47,043 bases of DNA from a bacterium (lineage in GTDB: Bacteria; Margulisbacteria; Marinamargulisbacteria; JAHFDA01), in the NCBI GenBank assembly GCA_023249225.1, contig JAHFDA010000017.1, forward strand, positions 1 through 47,043, given 5' to 3'. Positions 7,638 through 14,603 of the stretch are shown here, piece after piece (position 1 is the stretch's first letter; every line of letters begins with the position of its first letter). The position numbers and the translations under genes are program-made. Under the pieces are notes generated by a model. That model saw only the letters and a list, made by a program, of their open reading frames with translations, had not been told where the DNA came from and searched no databases.

Positions 7638-9158
7638 ATGATGTTCATCATTCTTCGTATCATTGCCGCGAGGGCAGAAAAATGGGTGCCGTTACCGTTG
7701 GCAAAGCTCTCTGACCACTATGCATTGGCGGTTAAGGAACGCTTTTACCGGGCCAACGCAACCGGAAATCCGGGCCACTTTGTACGTGGAGTGGGCGTAT
7801 CTTCGGCCCGCGACATTAAGGCCCTGCACGATGCCAACATTCAGGCTGAAAAAGATGGCCTTAAAGGTCTCGACTTTGCTTATTTTGGTGGCTACGAATT
7901 CTCGGGCCACTGCGGAAATGCCGATTTTGGTATCCAGCCGGTGCTTAAAATTATGCGCGCTGCCGCCGAGGTACGGGAAGGCGAAATGGCGGCATTGTTC
8001 GACATTTTTGAACAAACCAAAACCATGCGTGCCCGAATTCCAGTGGTGGTTGACGGCGAAACCCTGGATAACGACAGCTATCGCGCTATTGAGATCGGCC
8101 GGGCTGCTGTCCGTTACGGCCTTAATCTTCATATAGAAGATCAAAAGGGCAACGATGGTTTTAATATCTTCGGCAAAGGTCGTGGGTGCGGTAATTACGA
8201 AGGTCTAGATCCCACCAAAATAGCACCAAAAAACCTGGTGTTTGGCGAAACTCATCAAAACTCGCTGGCAGCATACGAACATGGTGTTCAAATGGAAATG
8301 AGCTATGACCCAGCCATTATTGCGCTGATGATGTTGCCTGTGCCCGCCCTGCTGGCAATACTCCGCACTGAACTGCCTTACCTGTCTGCACATTTCAAGA
8401 CTTATATCGACGCAATCGAAGCCAATCCAGATAACCACTCGGCTAAAGAAATGCTGCTGCGCAAGCTGTTTGCGCCTATGCGTATTGCCCGTTTCGACGA
8501 CCTGCGTGGTGAATTTCCGGATGGATCCGAGGGTTCAATGCACACGGCCGCTATTTCAGCCGCGCAAATTCAAGCCCAGGGTTTGGCAGATGTATTCTGG
8601 GTTGAGATGTCGCTACAGACCGCCGAAGATTGGCAAAAACAGGTACCTACGGTGGTAGCTCGATTCCGCCAGGAAGGCGCAACCCTGCCCATCATGACCA
8701 ACCTTAGCCCGAACGCTTTTGTGTACACAAAAGCCACAAAGGCTTTTGGAGTAAGGACATTTCTAGAGGCCGGATTACGCACTGCGGTTGAAGCTGCCGT
8801 ACGGGCGCGTGGCGGAAATGATTATTTAGTTACTGCCACCCTGGCACATTTGGACGCCGCGTTGTCGCCCAAGATGCATCCCATCAGTGAGTCCTTTCTG
8901 ACCGAATCTGGCATCTCTGGCGGCTTTTCAACCTTTGGTCCAGCTCAAGCCCAGGAGTTTGCCAATCTGGATTTCTTGCATGCATGGACACATGTGTACG
9001 GAGATTACTTCAGCGCGCTGCATGCCAGCCAGGCAGAAATTGCCGCAAGCAAGTCCGCAAAAGCCGGCCTTTTCTCCCCCTTGAGTCAAAACTCCCGCAC
9101 CCGGCCCTGGGAAGCGATGCGTGCGCTGGTTGCAGGCCGCCGGGCAGGAAAACTGTAG
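7638..9158 (+). CDS. Divergent isocitrate lyase superfamily protein
   Basis: A 506-residue protein with the ICL/PEP-mutase barrel pattern: GLKGLDFAYFGGY (the GLKAIYLSGWQ position), VVVDGET at 136-142 (usual VADAEAG), HIEDQ at 165-169, GRGCGN with Cys184 where isocitrate lyase has KKCGH, and a TNLSPNAF segment matching NCSPSFNW. The catalytic cysteine position is kept, but the KKCGHM signature and the following AARxxAD arginine helix are not. It is expected to cleave isocitrate to glyoxylate and succinate or a related 2-methyl or hydroxy-acid substrate. Its position 66 bp after a malate-synthase-like gene favours isocitrate. AAAGGGGA precedes the ATG (ATGATG; 7641 is also possible). The N-terminus is oddly hydrophobic. 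Confidence 0.65.
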   Translation: MMFIILRIIAARAEKWVPLPLAKLSDHYALAVKERFYRANATGNPGHFVRGVGVSSARDIKALHDANIQAEKDGLKGLDFAYFGGYEFSGHCGNADFGIQPVLKIMRAAAEVREGEMAALFDIFEQTKTMRARIPVVVDGETLDNDSYRAIEIGRAAVRYGLNLHIEDQKGNDGFNIFGKGRGCGNYEGLDPTKIAPKNLVFGETHQNSLAAYEHGVQMEMSYDPAIIALMMLPVPALLAILRTELPYLSAHFKTYIDAIEANPDNHSAKEMLLRKLFAPMRIARFDDLRGEFPDGSEGSMHTAAISAAQIQAQGLADVFWVEMSLQTAEDWQKQVPTVVARFRQEGATLPIMTNLSPNAFVYTKATKAFGVRTFLEAGLRTAVEAAVRARGGNDYLVTATLAHLDAALSPKMHPISESFLTESGISGGFSTFGPAQAQEFANLDFLHAWTHVYGDYFSALHASQAEIAASKSAKAGLFSPLSQNSRTRPWEAMRALVAGRRAGKL

Positions 9159-9180
9159 TCGCGGTTCATTGAACTTCTGT

Positions 9181-9212
9181 CCCCCGCCGATGGATCATTC
9201 TGTCGGCGGGGG
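9181..9212. terminator. Strong GC hairpin between convergent genes
   Basis: CCCCCGCCGA (9181-9190) pairs perfectly with TCGGCGGGGG (9203-9212) around a 12-nt loop, just after the lyase-like gene and just before the end of the minus-strand nucleotidyltransferase gene. Neither side has a U-tract, so it is a terminator-like or 3'-end protecting hairpin rather than a classical intrinsic terminator. Confidence 0.45.
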
Positions 9213-9215
9213 GGG

Positions 9216-9530
9216 TCATACGACCCTTAGCCCCTTGCGTCGGATTTGATCCAGAATGGGCGAAACCAGGTTATGCTTAAAATCGTGCGGCGTGGTTAGT
9301 AAAACGTCAAAGAGCGGCTCGATGGATCGGGCCATATGCTTGATATCAAGTTCAGTTTGTAATGTTTCGCCCTTGAAATCTTTTGAAACCACGCATACAT
9401 CGATGTCACTTTGGGGCAAGGCCTTGCCCCGGGCATGGGATCCAAAAAGATAGACCCCATCGATGCGGTATTTTTCACACAACACCTTGTGTAAACGCTT
9501 TATTTTATTTTTAATGCGCGTCGAAACCAT
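9216..9530 (-). CDS. MNT-type minimal nucleotidyltransferase
   Basis: A 104-residue pol-beta-fold nucleotidyltransferase. The signature GSHARG at residues 30-35 followed by SDIDV (Asp42, Asp44 as metal ligands) is intact, and a third acidic strand (FDVLL) is present near residue 74. Proteins of this family act with HEPN partners, in characterised pairs as antitoxins that AMPylate the toxin. It overlaps the upstream HEPN gene by 31 nt, which supports a two-gene module. It could also be an orphan substrate-transferring enzyme, but the pairing is typical. Confidence 0.85.
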   Translation of the reverse strand: MVSTRIKNKIKRLHKVLCEKYRIDGVYLFGSHARGKALPQSDIDVCVVSKDFKGETLQTELDIKHMARSIEPLFDVLLTTPHDFKHNLVSPILDQIRRKGLRVV

Positions 9531-9901
9531 TGCTTAAGCCTTTCTGCCGCTTGCAGCAGTATCTTGCATTCTTCACTGGTAATCTCATAGAGCGCCATCA
9601 CCTCATGGGGATACCGCGATTGAACATTAAACTTGTTAAGTCGTTCCAAAAGCTCTACGTCCTGCTTATCCGCTTCAACCGGAATTTTTCCAGCCAGATA
9701 AGCCAGGCCATGCACATACGGGGCATGATCCCTGGAAGTCAACACAATCAGCTCCTTTAAAAAAGTCTCCATGCTCAAATGCGCGTAAAACAAAGCGGCC
9801 GGATAGTCACCTAATTTAAAAAGCTTTTGCGATGTCACTTTATGCTTGATGGATAAGTCATGCCAGTAATCAGTTAGTTTTTTAAAGTCTTGCGGCGGCA
9901 T
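9500..9901 (-). CDS. HEPN-domain protein, partner of MNT
   Basis: A 133-residue all-helical protein of HEPN type. A helix reading YPAALFYAHLSMETFLKEL is the usual A.....E...K core, followed by a PYVHGLAYLA segment that matches the TH.L..L loop of the family. The ribonuclease motif Rx4-6H of toxic HEPN proteins is not evident; the nearest match, SRYPHE, has the wrong spacing, so nuclease activity is doubtful. A -10-like TAAAAT (9908-9913) lies 6 nt before the ATG with no Shine-Dalgarno, suggesting a leaderless start. Together with the overlapping MNT gene it forms a probable toxin-antitoxin or substrate-binding module. Confidence 0.75.
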   Translation of the reverse strand: MPPQDFKKLTDYWHDLSIKHKVTSQKLFKLGDYPAALFYAHLSMETFLKELIVLTSRDHAPYVHGLAYLAGKIPVEADKQDVELLERLNKFNVQSRYPHEVMALYEITSEECKILLQAAERLKQWFRRALKIK

Positions 9902-10002
9902 AAATATATTTTACAGTTATCTGATAAATCACTAGTCCGCATGAAACCAAAAGTCTATAAAAACCTATAAGTGATGCCCTTATACGTTCGATATTTACTT
10001 AA

Positions 10003-10794
10003 ATGCTTTCCTATAAAACACTGGCAACTACTGTTGAGCCCAGCCCAGCCCGACATCCTCTTGGTATCCGTGACCAGTTGGGGCATCTCCCTCAACGCCG
10101 CTGGGTGCAGTTTTTTTTGATCTCAGGCCTATTTTCGGCACTGACCTACACCCAGGGCCTGATCGACTTTAGCGAACACCGCAGCCTGACCCAGCTTGCC
10201 TCTGATTATCAAGAAAACCTAGAAAATTTTGGCACACAGTACTGGCATTGGCCGATGCTGCAAATTAACTGGATGCTTTTTTGCTTGTCACACCTGATCA
10301 ACGCCGGACGCAATGCGCTGACCGACCTGTCGGTATACGGCAGCGTGCCCCGTGCCGCACGCGAACGCTTTCCGTTACCGGTGCCGCTTGTGAATATTGA
10401 AAAAATGATCGAATCCGTCAATCAGGGTGCGCTGGCCATTGTGGCTTCGGTCAGCGGCAAGGCGCTGGCAGACGAGGTGGTACATCTTACCGACATGGAA
10501 ACCGGCACAGCCGTCGTCGCCACCTTTGTCATCACCTGCGTCATTGACGGCGCGTATTCATTGTCGATGCGCAAGTGGCGCGACCCCAAGGCCAAGGGGG
10601 CTATGTTGCGGCGTGAATTTTGGAACCCCATTGCGGCCAACCTGATTTTATCGCCCTTTCGTGCGCATCTGACTCCAGTGGTGTGGTACCTCTTAGGCAA
10701 AACTCTGCGAAACTTTTTCTACTTTCTTAATGAATTACATACCCAGCGTACGGCCATCTTAAAAAATGAACCGGAACACTATTTAACGCGATAA
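10003..10794 (+). CDS. Unrecognised membrane-associated protein, 263 aa
   Basis: A protein with several hydrophobic segments: about 35-52, 83-100 (WPMLQINWMLFCLSHLI), 143-158, 168-182 and 226-242. Basic loops lie between them. It resembles a small integral membrane protein with a cytoplasmic N-terminus. No family is recognised, and it does not share the motifs of the membrane pair at 1127-2904. It precedes the histone-deacetylase-family gene by 9 bp on the same strand, so the two are probably co-transcribed. Confidence 0.65.
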   Translation: MLSYKTLATTVEPSPARHPLGIRDQLGHLPQRRWVQFFLISGLFSALTYTQGLIDFSEHRSLTQLASDYQENLENFGTQYWHWPMLQINWMLFCLSHLINAGRNALTDLSVYGSVPRAARERFPLPVPLVNIEKMIESVNQGALAIVASVSGKALADEVVHLTDMETGTAVVATFVITCVIDGAYSLSMRKWRDPKAKGAMLRREFWNPIAANLILSPFRAHLTPVVWYLLGKTLRNFFYFLNELHTQRTAILKNEPEHYLTR

Positions 10795-10803
10795 GCCTCT
10801 GTC

Positions 10804-11916
10804 ATGCCTGCAGACTTGTTTTTGCGCCGTTGTGCCTTGGATGAGGGGCAGCTGATCCGCCGTCCGCACGTATTTCACGGGCGTCTGCCGGCGGGCGTGG
10901 CATATCCGCTGCGGCATGATGTGAACAGCGTAGAGGGCGTGGAGCCCTCGGCCCGCATTTTGCGCAGCGACTTGTTGCAGGTGCACCACGAACATTACCT
11001 CGACCGCCTGTGGCGGGGAGAACTCTCGTCGTATCACCGCTTGCTGGTGGGCAAATACGGCCTGCGCTTTGAGGCCGAACACAAGCTGGCGGTCATGGCG
11101 GCCGGATTTGAAGCGCTGCGCCATGCAGTGCGTTCCAGCGGTTTTGCCTTTAGTCTTACGGGCGGCATGCACCACGCTTTTGCAGGCCATGCCGAAGGTT
11201 ACTGCTTTGTAAACGACGTGGCAGTCATTATCGCCAAGGGGCGCAGGGAACTTGGATTGCGGCGCTTTTTGGTGATCGACCTCGACGCCCACCAAGGCAA
11301 CGGCACCGCGCATATTTTTCGGAATGATCCCGATGTATTTACGTTTTCGATGCATGTACGCAAAGCGGGCACGTATCCCTTTGCCCATACGCCACAGTTG
11401 CTGCGCACATTGCGAAACGAGAACCTTTTGCGGAGCATTCTCTTTAACGCCAAACTGGAAGCCCAGGAGGAATCCGCCGCAGAAGCGCTGGCCGAGCACG
11501 ATGAAACCATTCTGAAACAATATTTTCAAAGCCAACCCCAAGTCACGCAGACACTCGCAAACGCCTTGGATATCATAGCCAACGATGTGGCAGAACTCTC
11601 CAGCGTTTTTGTTCCGTCCGCCAGCCGCTGTGACCTGCATCTGCCACCGACCATGTCCGGACGATATTACGTCAATCTGCTGAATCAAAACCTAAAATCT
11701 ATTTTTACGACGCAGCCGGCCTTTGACGCTGCCATTTACCTGTGCGGCAGCGATGTTATGGAGGAGTTTGGCTACGGTTTGGACGTTCTGGCCGCGCGTG
11801 AGCAAACCCTGTATGCCTTGCTAAGGCAAATGAATATTCCCTACACCGTGATTTTTGCCGGCGGTTACGGACCGGAAGCCCACGCCGCCTTTCGCCAAGC
11901 CTTGCTTTTACATTAA
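10804..11916 (+). CDS. Histone deacetylase superfamily (acetoin utilisation/APAH-type) hydrolase
   Basis: A zinc-dependent amidohydrolase that in bacteria deacetylates polyamines, small amides or proteins. The catalytic set is complete: tandem His123-His124 in GGMHHA, the Zn ligands Asp161 and His163 in DLDAHQGNG, the third ligand Asp317 in GSD, and the catalytic Tyr of the terminal GGY motif. Core signatures HAEGYCFVND and FSMH are clear. The unusual part is about 80 extra helical, Gln/Glu-rich residues (roughly 192-275) between FSMH...TYPF and the CDLHLPPT strand, which is normally a short loop next to the active-site rim. The real substrate is unknown. The downstream FNR gene is separated by about 100 bp. 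Confidence 0.88.
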   Translation: MPADLFLRRCALDEGQLIRRPHVFHGRLPAGVAYPLRHDVNSVEGVEPSARILRSDLLQVHHEHYLDRLWRGELSSYHRLLVGKYGLRFEAEHKLAVMAAGFEALRHAVRSSGFAFSLTGGMHHAFAGHAEGYCFVNDVAVIIAKGRRELGLRRFLVIDLDAHQGNGTAHIFRNDPDVFTFSMHVRKAGTYPFAHTPQLLRTLRNENLLRSILFNAKLEAQEESAAEALAEHDETILKQYFQSQPQVTQTLANALDIIANDVAELSSVFVPSASRCDLHLPPTMSGRYYVNLLNQNLKSIFTTQPAFDAAIYLCGSDVMEEFGYGLDVLAAREQTLYALLRQMNIPYTVIFAGGYGPEAHAAFRQALLLH

Positions 11917-12016
11917 TACTATTAGTTTCTATTGCGCCCCCAGTGGGCTATCATGAACCATAATTTCTCAATACATGACCTGTGTGTGAACCGGGCATAA
12001 GGAGTTTGTGGTTTCG

Positions 12017-13030
12017 ATGCATTATGTAGCTGCTTTTCAAAAGGAATTGAGCGCCGCGCAACGCGTTCCGTTTGTTAATTTAAGATACAAGGTTAGCGCA
12101 CCCATAAAAGCAACCGTCCTTAGGAATCAACCACTGACCACCAGCCCCGATTCGGACGTGCGCCATGTGGTGCTCGACCTTGAGGGAACGGACTATACCT
12201 ACTGGCCCGGCCAGAGCGTGGGCGTGCTCCCGGGACACAACCCTTACGATGAAACGCCCCTGCTTGATCCGGATAAAGGCACTTTTCTCAAAGACCCCGC
12301 CACCCAAAAACCGCTCATCGATCCCAACACCGGTGGTCCGCACCGTCCCAAGCTGTACTCGATTGCGTCGTCGATGCTGTGCCCGGAACCGGGCTTCACG
12401 GGTCGGCGTACCCTGGCCATTGCCGTCAAGCGCGTCTTTGGCGATCACGAGCAAAAACCCGGTACGCCATTTAAAGGCATCTGCTCAAACTTTATCTGCG
12501 ACTTAAAACCCGGCGACCCGGTAAGCATCTTCGGCCCCAGCGGCAAACACTTTTTGTTACCGGAACACGAGCATGATTTTCATTATGTCTTTTTGGCCAC
12601 AGGCACGGGCATTGCGCCGTTTTTGTCGATGCTCGTAGAGCTCGACGCGTTGGGCGGCTTTCCAAAAGACCGGGACATTTGGCTTTTGTTCGGCGTGCGT
12701 CACAGCACTGAAATCCTGTACGATTCGGAATTCAAGATTTTGGCTGCAAAATATCCCAACTTTCACTACCACGTGGCCGTCAGCCGCGAAATGAAAAACG
12801 CCGATGGATCAAAAAAATACGTACAGCACTTGATGCTTGATCACCAGGCTGAGCTTTTTCCGCTACTCCAAAGCCACAGCACGCTCACCTATGTCTGCGG
12901 TCTCAAGGGCATGGAGGGTGGCATTGCCGAGTCCATTGCACAAATGGCCGTCGACGCCGGCTTCAGCGACAAGGTGCTGTCGCTCGACATGCTTAAGAAT
13001 GAACACCGGTATTTAGAGGAAGTTTATTAA
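12017..13030 (+). CDS. Plant-type ferredoxin--NADP+ reductase
   Basis: An FAD enzyme exchanging electrons between ferredoxin (or flavodoxin) and NADP(H). The order matches the plant/cyanobacterial FNR family: RHVVLDLEG, YWPGQSVGV, the FAD motif LYSIASS, a GICSNFICDLKPGD segment, the NADP motif ATGTGIAPFLSML, CGLKGMEGGI, and a C-terminal EVY that stacks on the flavin. An insertion of about 25 residues (TPLLDPDKG.. region) enlarges the FAD domain. AAGGAG lies at 11999-12004, so ATG 12017 (12 nt) fits better than GTG 12008 (3 nt), although the latter is possible. The stop overlaps the end of the convergent nnrE gene by 4 nt. The ferredoxin at 4683 is a plausible partner. Confidence 0.9.
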   Translation: MHYVAAFQKELSAAQRVPFVNLRYKVSAPIKATVLRNQPLTTSPDSDVRHVVLDLEGTDYTYWPGQSVGVLPGHNPYDETPLLDPDKGTFLKDPATQKPLIDPNTGGPHRPKLYSIASSMLCPEPGFTGRRTLAIAVKRVFGDHEQKPGTPFKGICSNFICDLKPGDPVSIFGPSGKHFLLPEHEHDFHYVFLATGTGIAPFLSMLVELDALGGFPKDRDIWLLFGVRHSTEILYDSEFKILAAKYPNFHYHVAVSREMKNADGSKKYVQHLMLDHQAELFPLLQSHSTLTYVCGLKGMEGGIAESIAQMAVDAGFSDKVLSLDMLKNEHRYLEEVY

Positions 13031-13680
13031 CTGCGAGTCGCCGACGGTATCCCAATATCCGCCACCGTCACTCGCCCCACATATTTTTTTGCTTTTGGAT
13101 TTTTAAAACCGGTCTTCGCAAACTGAAATGTCACGGTTTCCTGCGCCCGTACTGTGGCCGATGAGGGTTTTCCGCTGGTACCGTCGAGGCCCGAGGGAAT
13201 ATCGACGGCAAGCACGTAGGCACCCCGATCGCGGGCGGAATTAATGGCGTGGATCAAACGGTGGTAGGGCGGCCGCGGATTGCCACGGAAACCCGTACCG
13301 AGCAAGGCATCGACGACCACACATTTTGAAAGAAAACCGGTCATTTTTTTGGTTATCGGAATTTTCAAGCGCTTTGCAATGTCGTATTGCACACGCGCAT
13401 CGGCAGAAAGTTCATGCGGCAAAAATGGCAGCACCACCTGCACCGAAATGCAGAACTGCCGAAGCCAGCGCGCCACAACCAGACCATCACCGCCGTTATT
13501 GCCCTTGCCACAAAATATATATACGGGCACATGGTGACGTGTTTTTTTCTTGACCCGTTCCGCCACCGCCCGCCCCGCGTTTTCCATCAGCACCACACCA
13601 GGAATACCAACCGTATGGATGGCCCAGGCATCCACGCGGCGCATTTGCTCGGGCGATACGCAGCGCTCGAATGGCTTCAT
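13027..13680 (-). CDS. nnrE: NAD(P)H-hydrate epimerase
   Basis: Epimerises R- and S-NAD(P)HX, the damaged hydrated forms of NADH and NADPH, for repair. The YjeF_N fold is clear: MENAGRAVAE, then the phosphate-binding GKGNNGGDGLV motif, VVDALLGTGFRG with its catalytic Asp, and VDIPSGLDGTSG. The usual C-terminal dehydratase domain (NnrD) is absent, so dehydration would need a separate gene that is not in this window. A longer GTG reading begins at 13695, but ATG 13680 overlaps the stop of the upstream gene as ATGA, the usual coupled arrangement, and was preferred. Forms an operon with the SDR and glnD genes. Confidence 0.92.
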   Translation of the reverse strand: MKPFERCVSPEQMRRVDAWAIHTVGIPGVVLMENAGRAVAERVKKKTRHHVPVYIFCGKGNNGGDGLVVARWLRQFCISVQVVLPFLPHELSADARVQYDIAKRLKIPITKKMTGFLSKCVVVDALLGTGFRGNPRPPYHRLIHAINSARDRGAYVLAVDIPSGLDGTSGKPSSATVRAQETVTFQFAKTGFKNPKAKKYVGRVTVADIGIPSATRS

Positions 13681-14603
13681 AAATCTTTGACACAATCACC
13701 CAAGGTGGGATAACGCGAAACCACGCCCAGGTCTTCGGGCCGCGTCATGCGATGCCTAAAGTGGCGGTACTGCAAACAAAAACGGTCCCAAGGCATTAAT
13801 GATTTCGTCCGCCAAAGGATCAGACGCACCAATAACTCTGTCGGCAGGCGAATTTGAAACGGGGTCGTAAAACCCCAGGCTACTGCCATCTGCCGCAGCG
13901 CCTGCCCGGCAGTCATGGCCGTCTGTCCGATCACATATTCCTGGTATTGCTCCAGTGGTTTGGTGAGCAGGACACGGATCACAGCAGCCAGGTCATAAGC
14001 ATGAATATAATGGAAGCTGGCATCCAGACTAAAAAAACGCAGCCATCTAAGCCAGCGGCGGCCCGTGCGGATGCCTGCGCTCAAGTGTGCATAGGGGTGC
14101 TGTGGCCCCCCGCTAAAAACGGCCGTCGGAAACAAGGTCACGGTGCGTTCGTATAACGGGCTCTCGTGAAGGCGACGGTACATCTCAAACTTAGAACGTA
14201 TGTAATCACTGCCTGTTTTTCCGGCTTCCTTTAAGGGACGATTGTCAGAATTGAGGATGCTGGCGGTGGAAACATAGATCACTTTCTGGCAGCGGCCCGC
14301 AGCGGCCATGCGGAATAACTCGAGTGTAAAATCAACGTTGATCTCAAAAGCGGCCGTGCCGCTCCATCCAGCCGCAAGGTGCACCAGGACATCGGCTTGT
14401 TCAATCCAAGACCGTGCTTCGGCCAGACGATACAAGTCGCCCTGTACCAGCGTGACATTGGAATAGCGGTCTAGCGGTAAAAAAATCTTTTCGCGGTGCT
14501 TATAATAAGCCAGCACCTCGATGTCAGGTTGCTGGGCCAAGGCTTCCAGGACATAGTGACCCACGCAGCCGGTTGTTCCAGTGATCAATACTTTCATGTG
14601 CAA
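13677..14603 (-). CDS. NAD(P)-dependent epimerase/dehydratase (extended SDR)
   Basis: A 308-residue Rossmann protein with an N-terminal nucleotide motif GTTGCVG at residues 9-15, VLVHLAA at the fourth strand, and the catalytic Ser and YxxxK at SDYIRSK. Family members act on nucleotide sugars, flavonoid-like ketones or related carbonyls; the substrate here cannot be assigned. It starts directly after glnD (one base apart) and ends in an ATGA overlap with nnrE, so it is the middle gene of a three-gene unit. A second Met at residue 3 could be the start. Confidence 0.85.
   Translation of the reverse strand: MHMKVLITGTTGCVGHYVLEALAQQPDIEVLAYYKHREKIFLPLDRYSNVTLVQGDLYRLAEARSWIEQADVLVHLAAGWSGTAAFEINVDFTLELFRMAAAGRCQKVIYVSTASILNSDNRPLKEAGKTGSDYIRSKFEMYRRLHESPLYERTVTLFPTAVFSGGPQHPYAHLSAGIRTGRRWLRWLRFFSLDASFHYIHAYDLAAVIRVLLTKPLEQYQEYVIGQTAMTAGQALRQMAVAWGFTTPFQIRLPTELLVRLILWRTKSLMPWDRFCLQYRHFRHRMTRPEDLGVVSRYPTLGDCVKDL

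Noticed and set aside
10783-11688. Long open frame on the minus strand opposite the histone-deacetylase-family gene
   Set aside because: The plus strand encodes a complete, motif-bearing enzyme; the antisense reading has no recognisable domain and low-complexity Gln/His/Arg composition.
13681-13695. Longer GTG start for nnrE
   Set aside because: It overlaps the upstream gene by 19 nt, whereas ATG 13680 forms the usual ATGA junction and gives a normal N-terminus.
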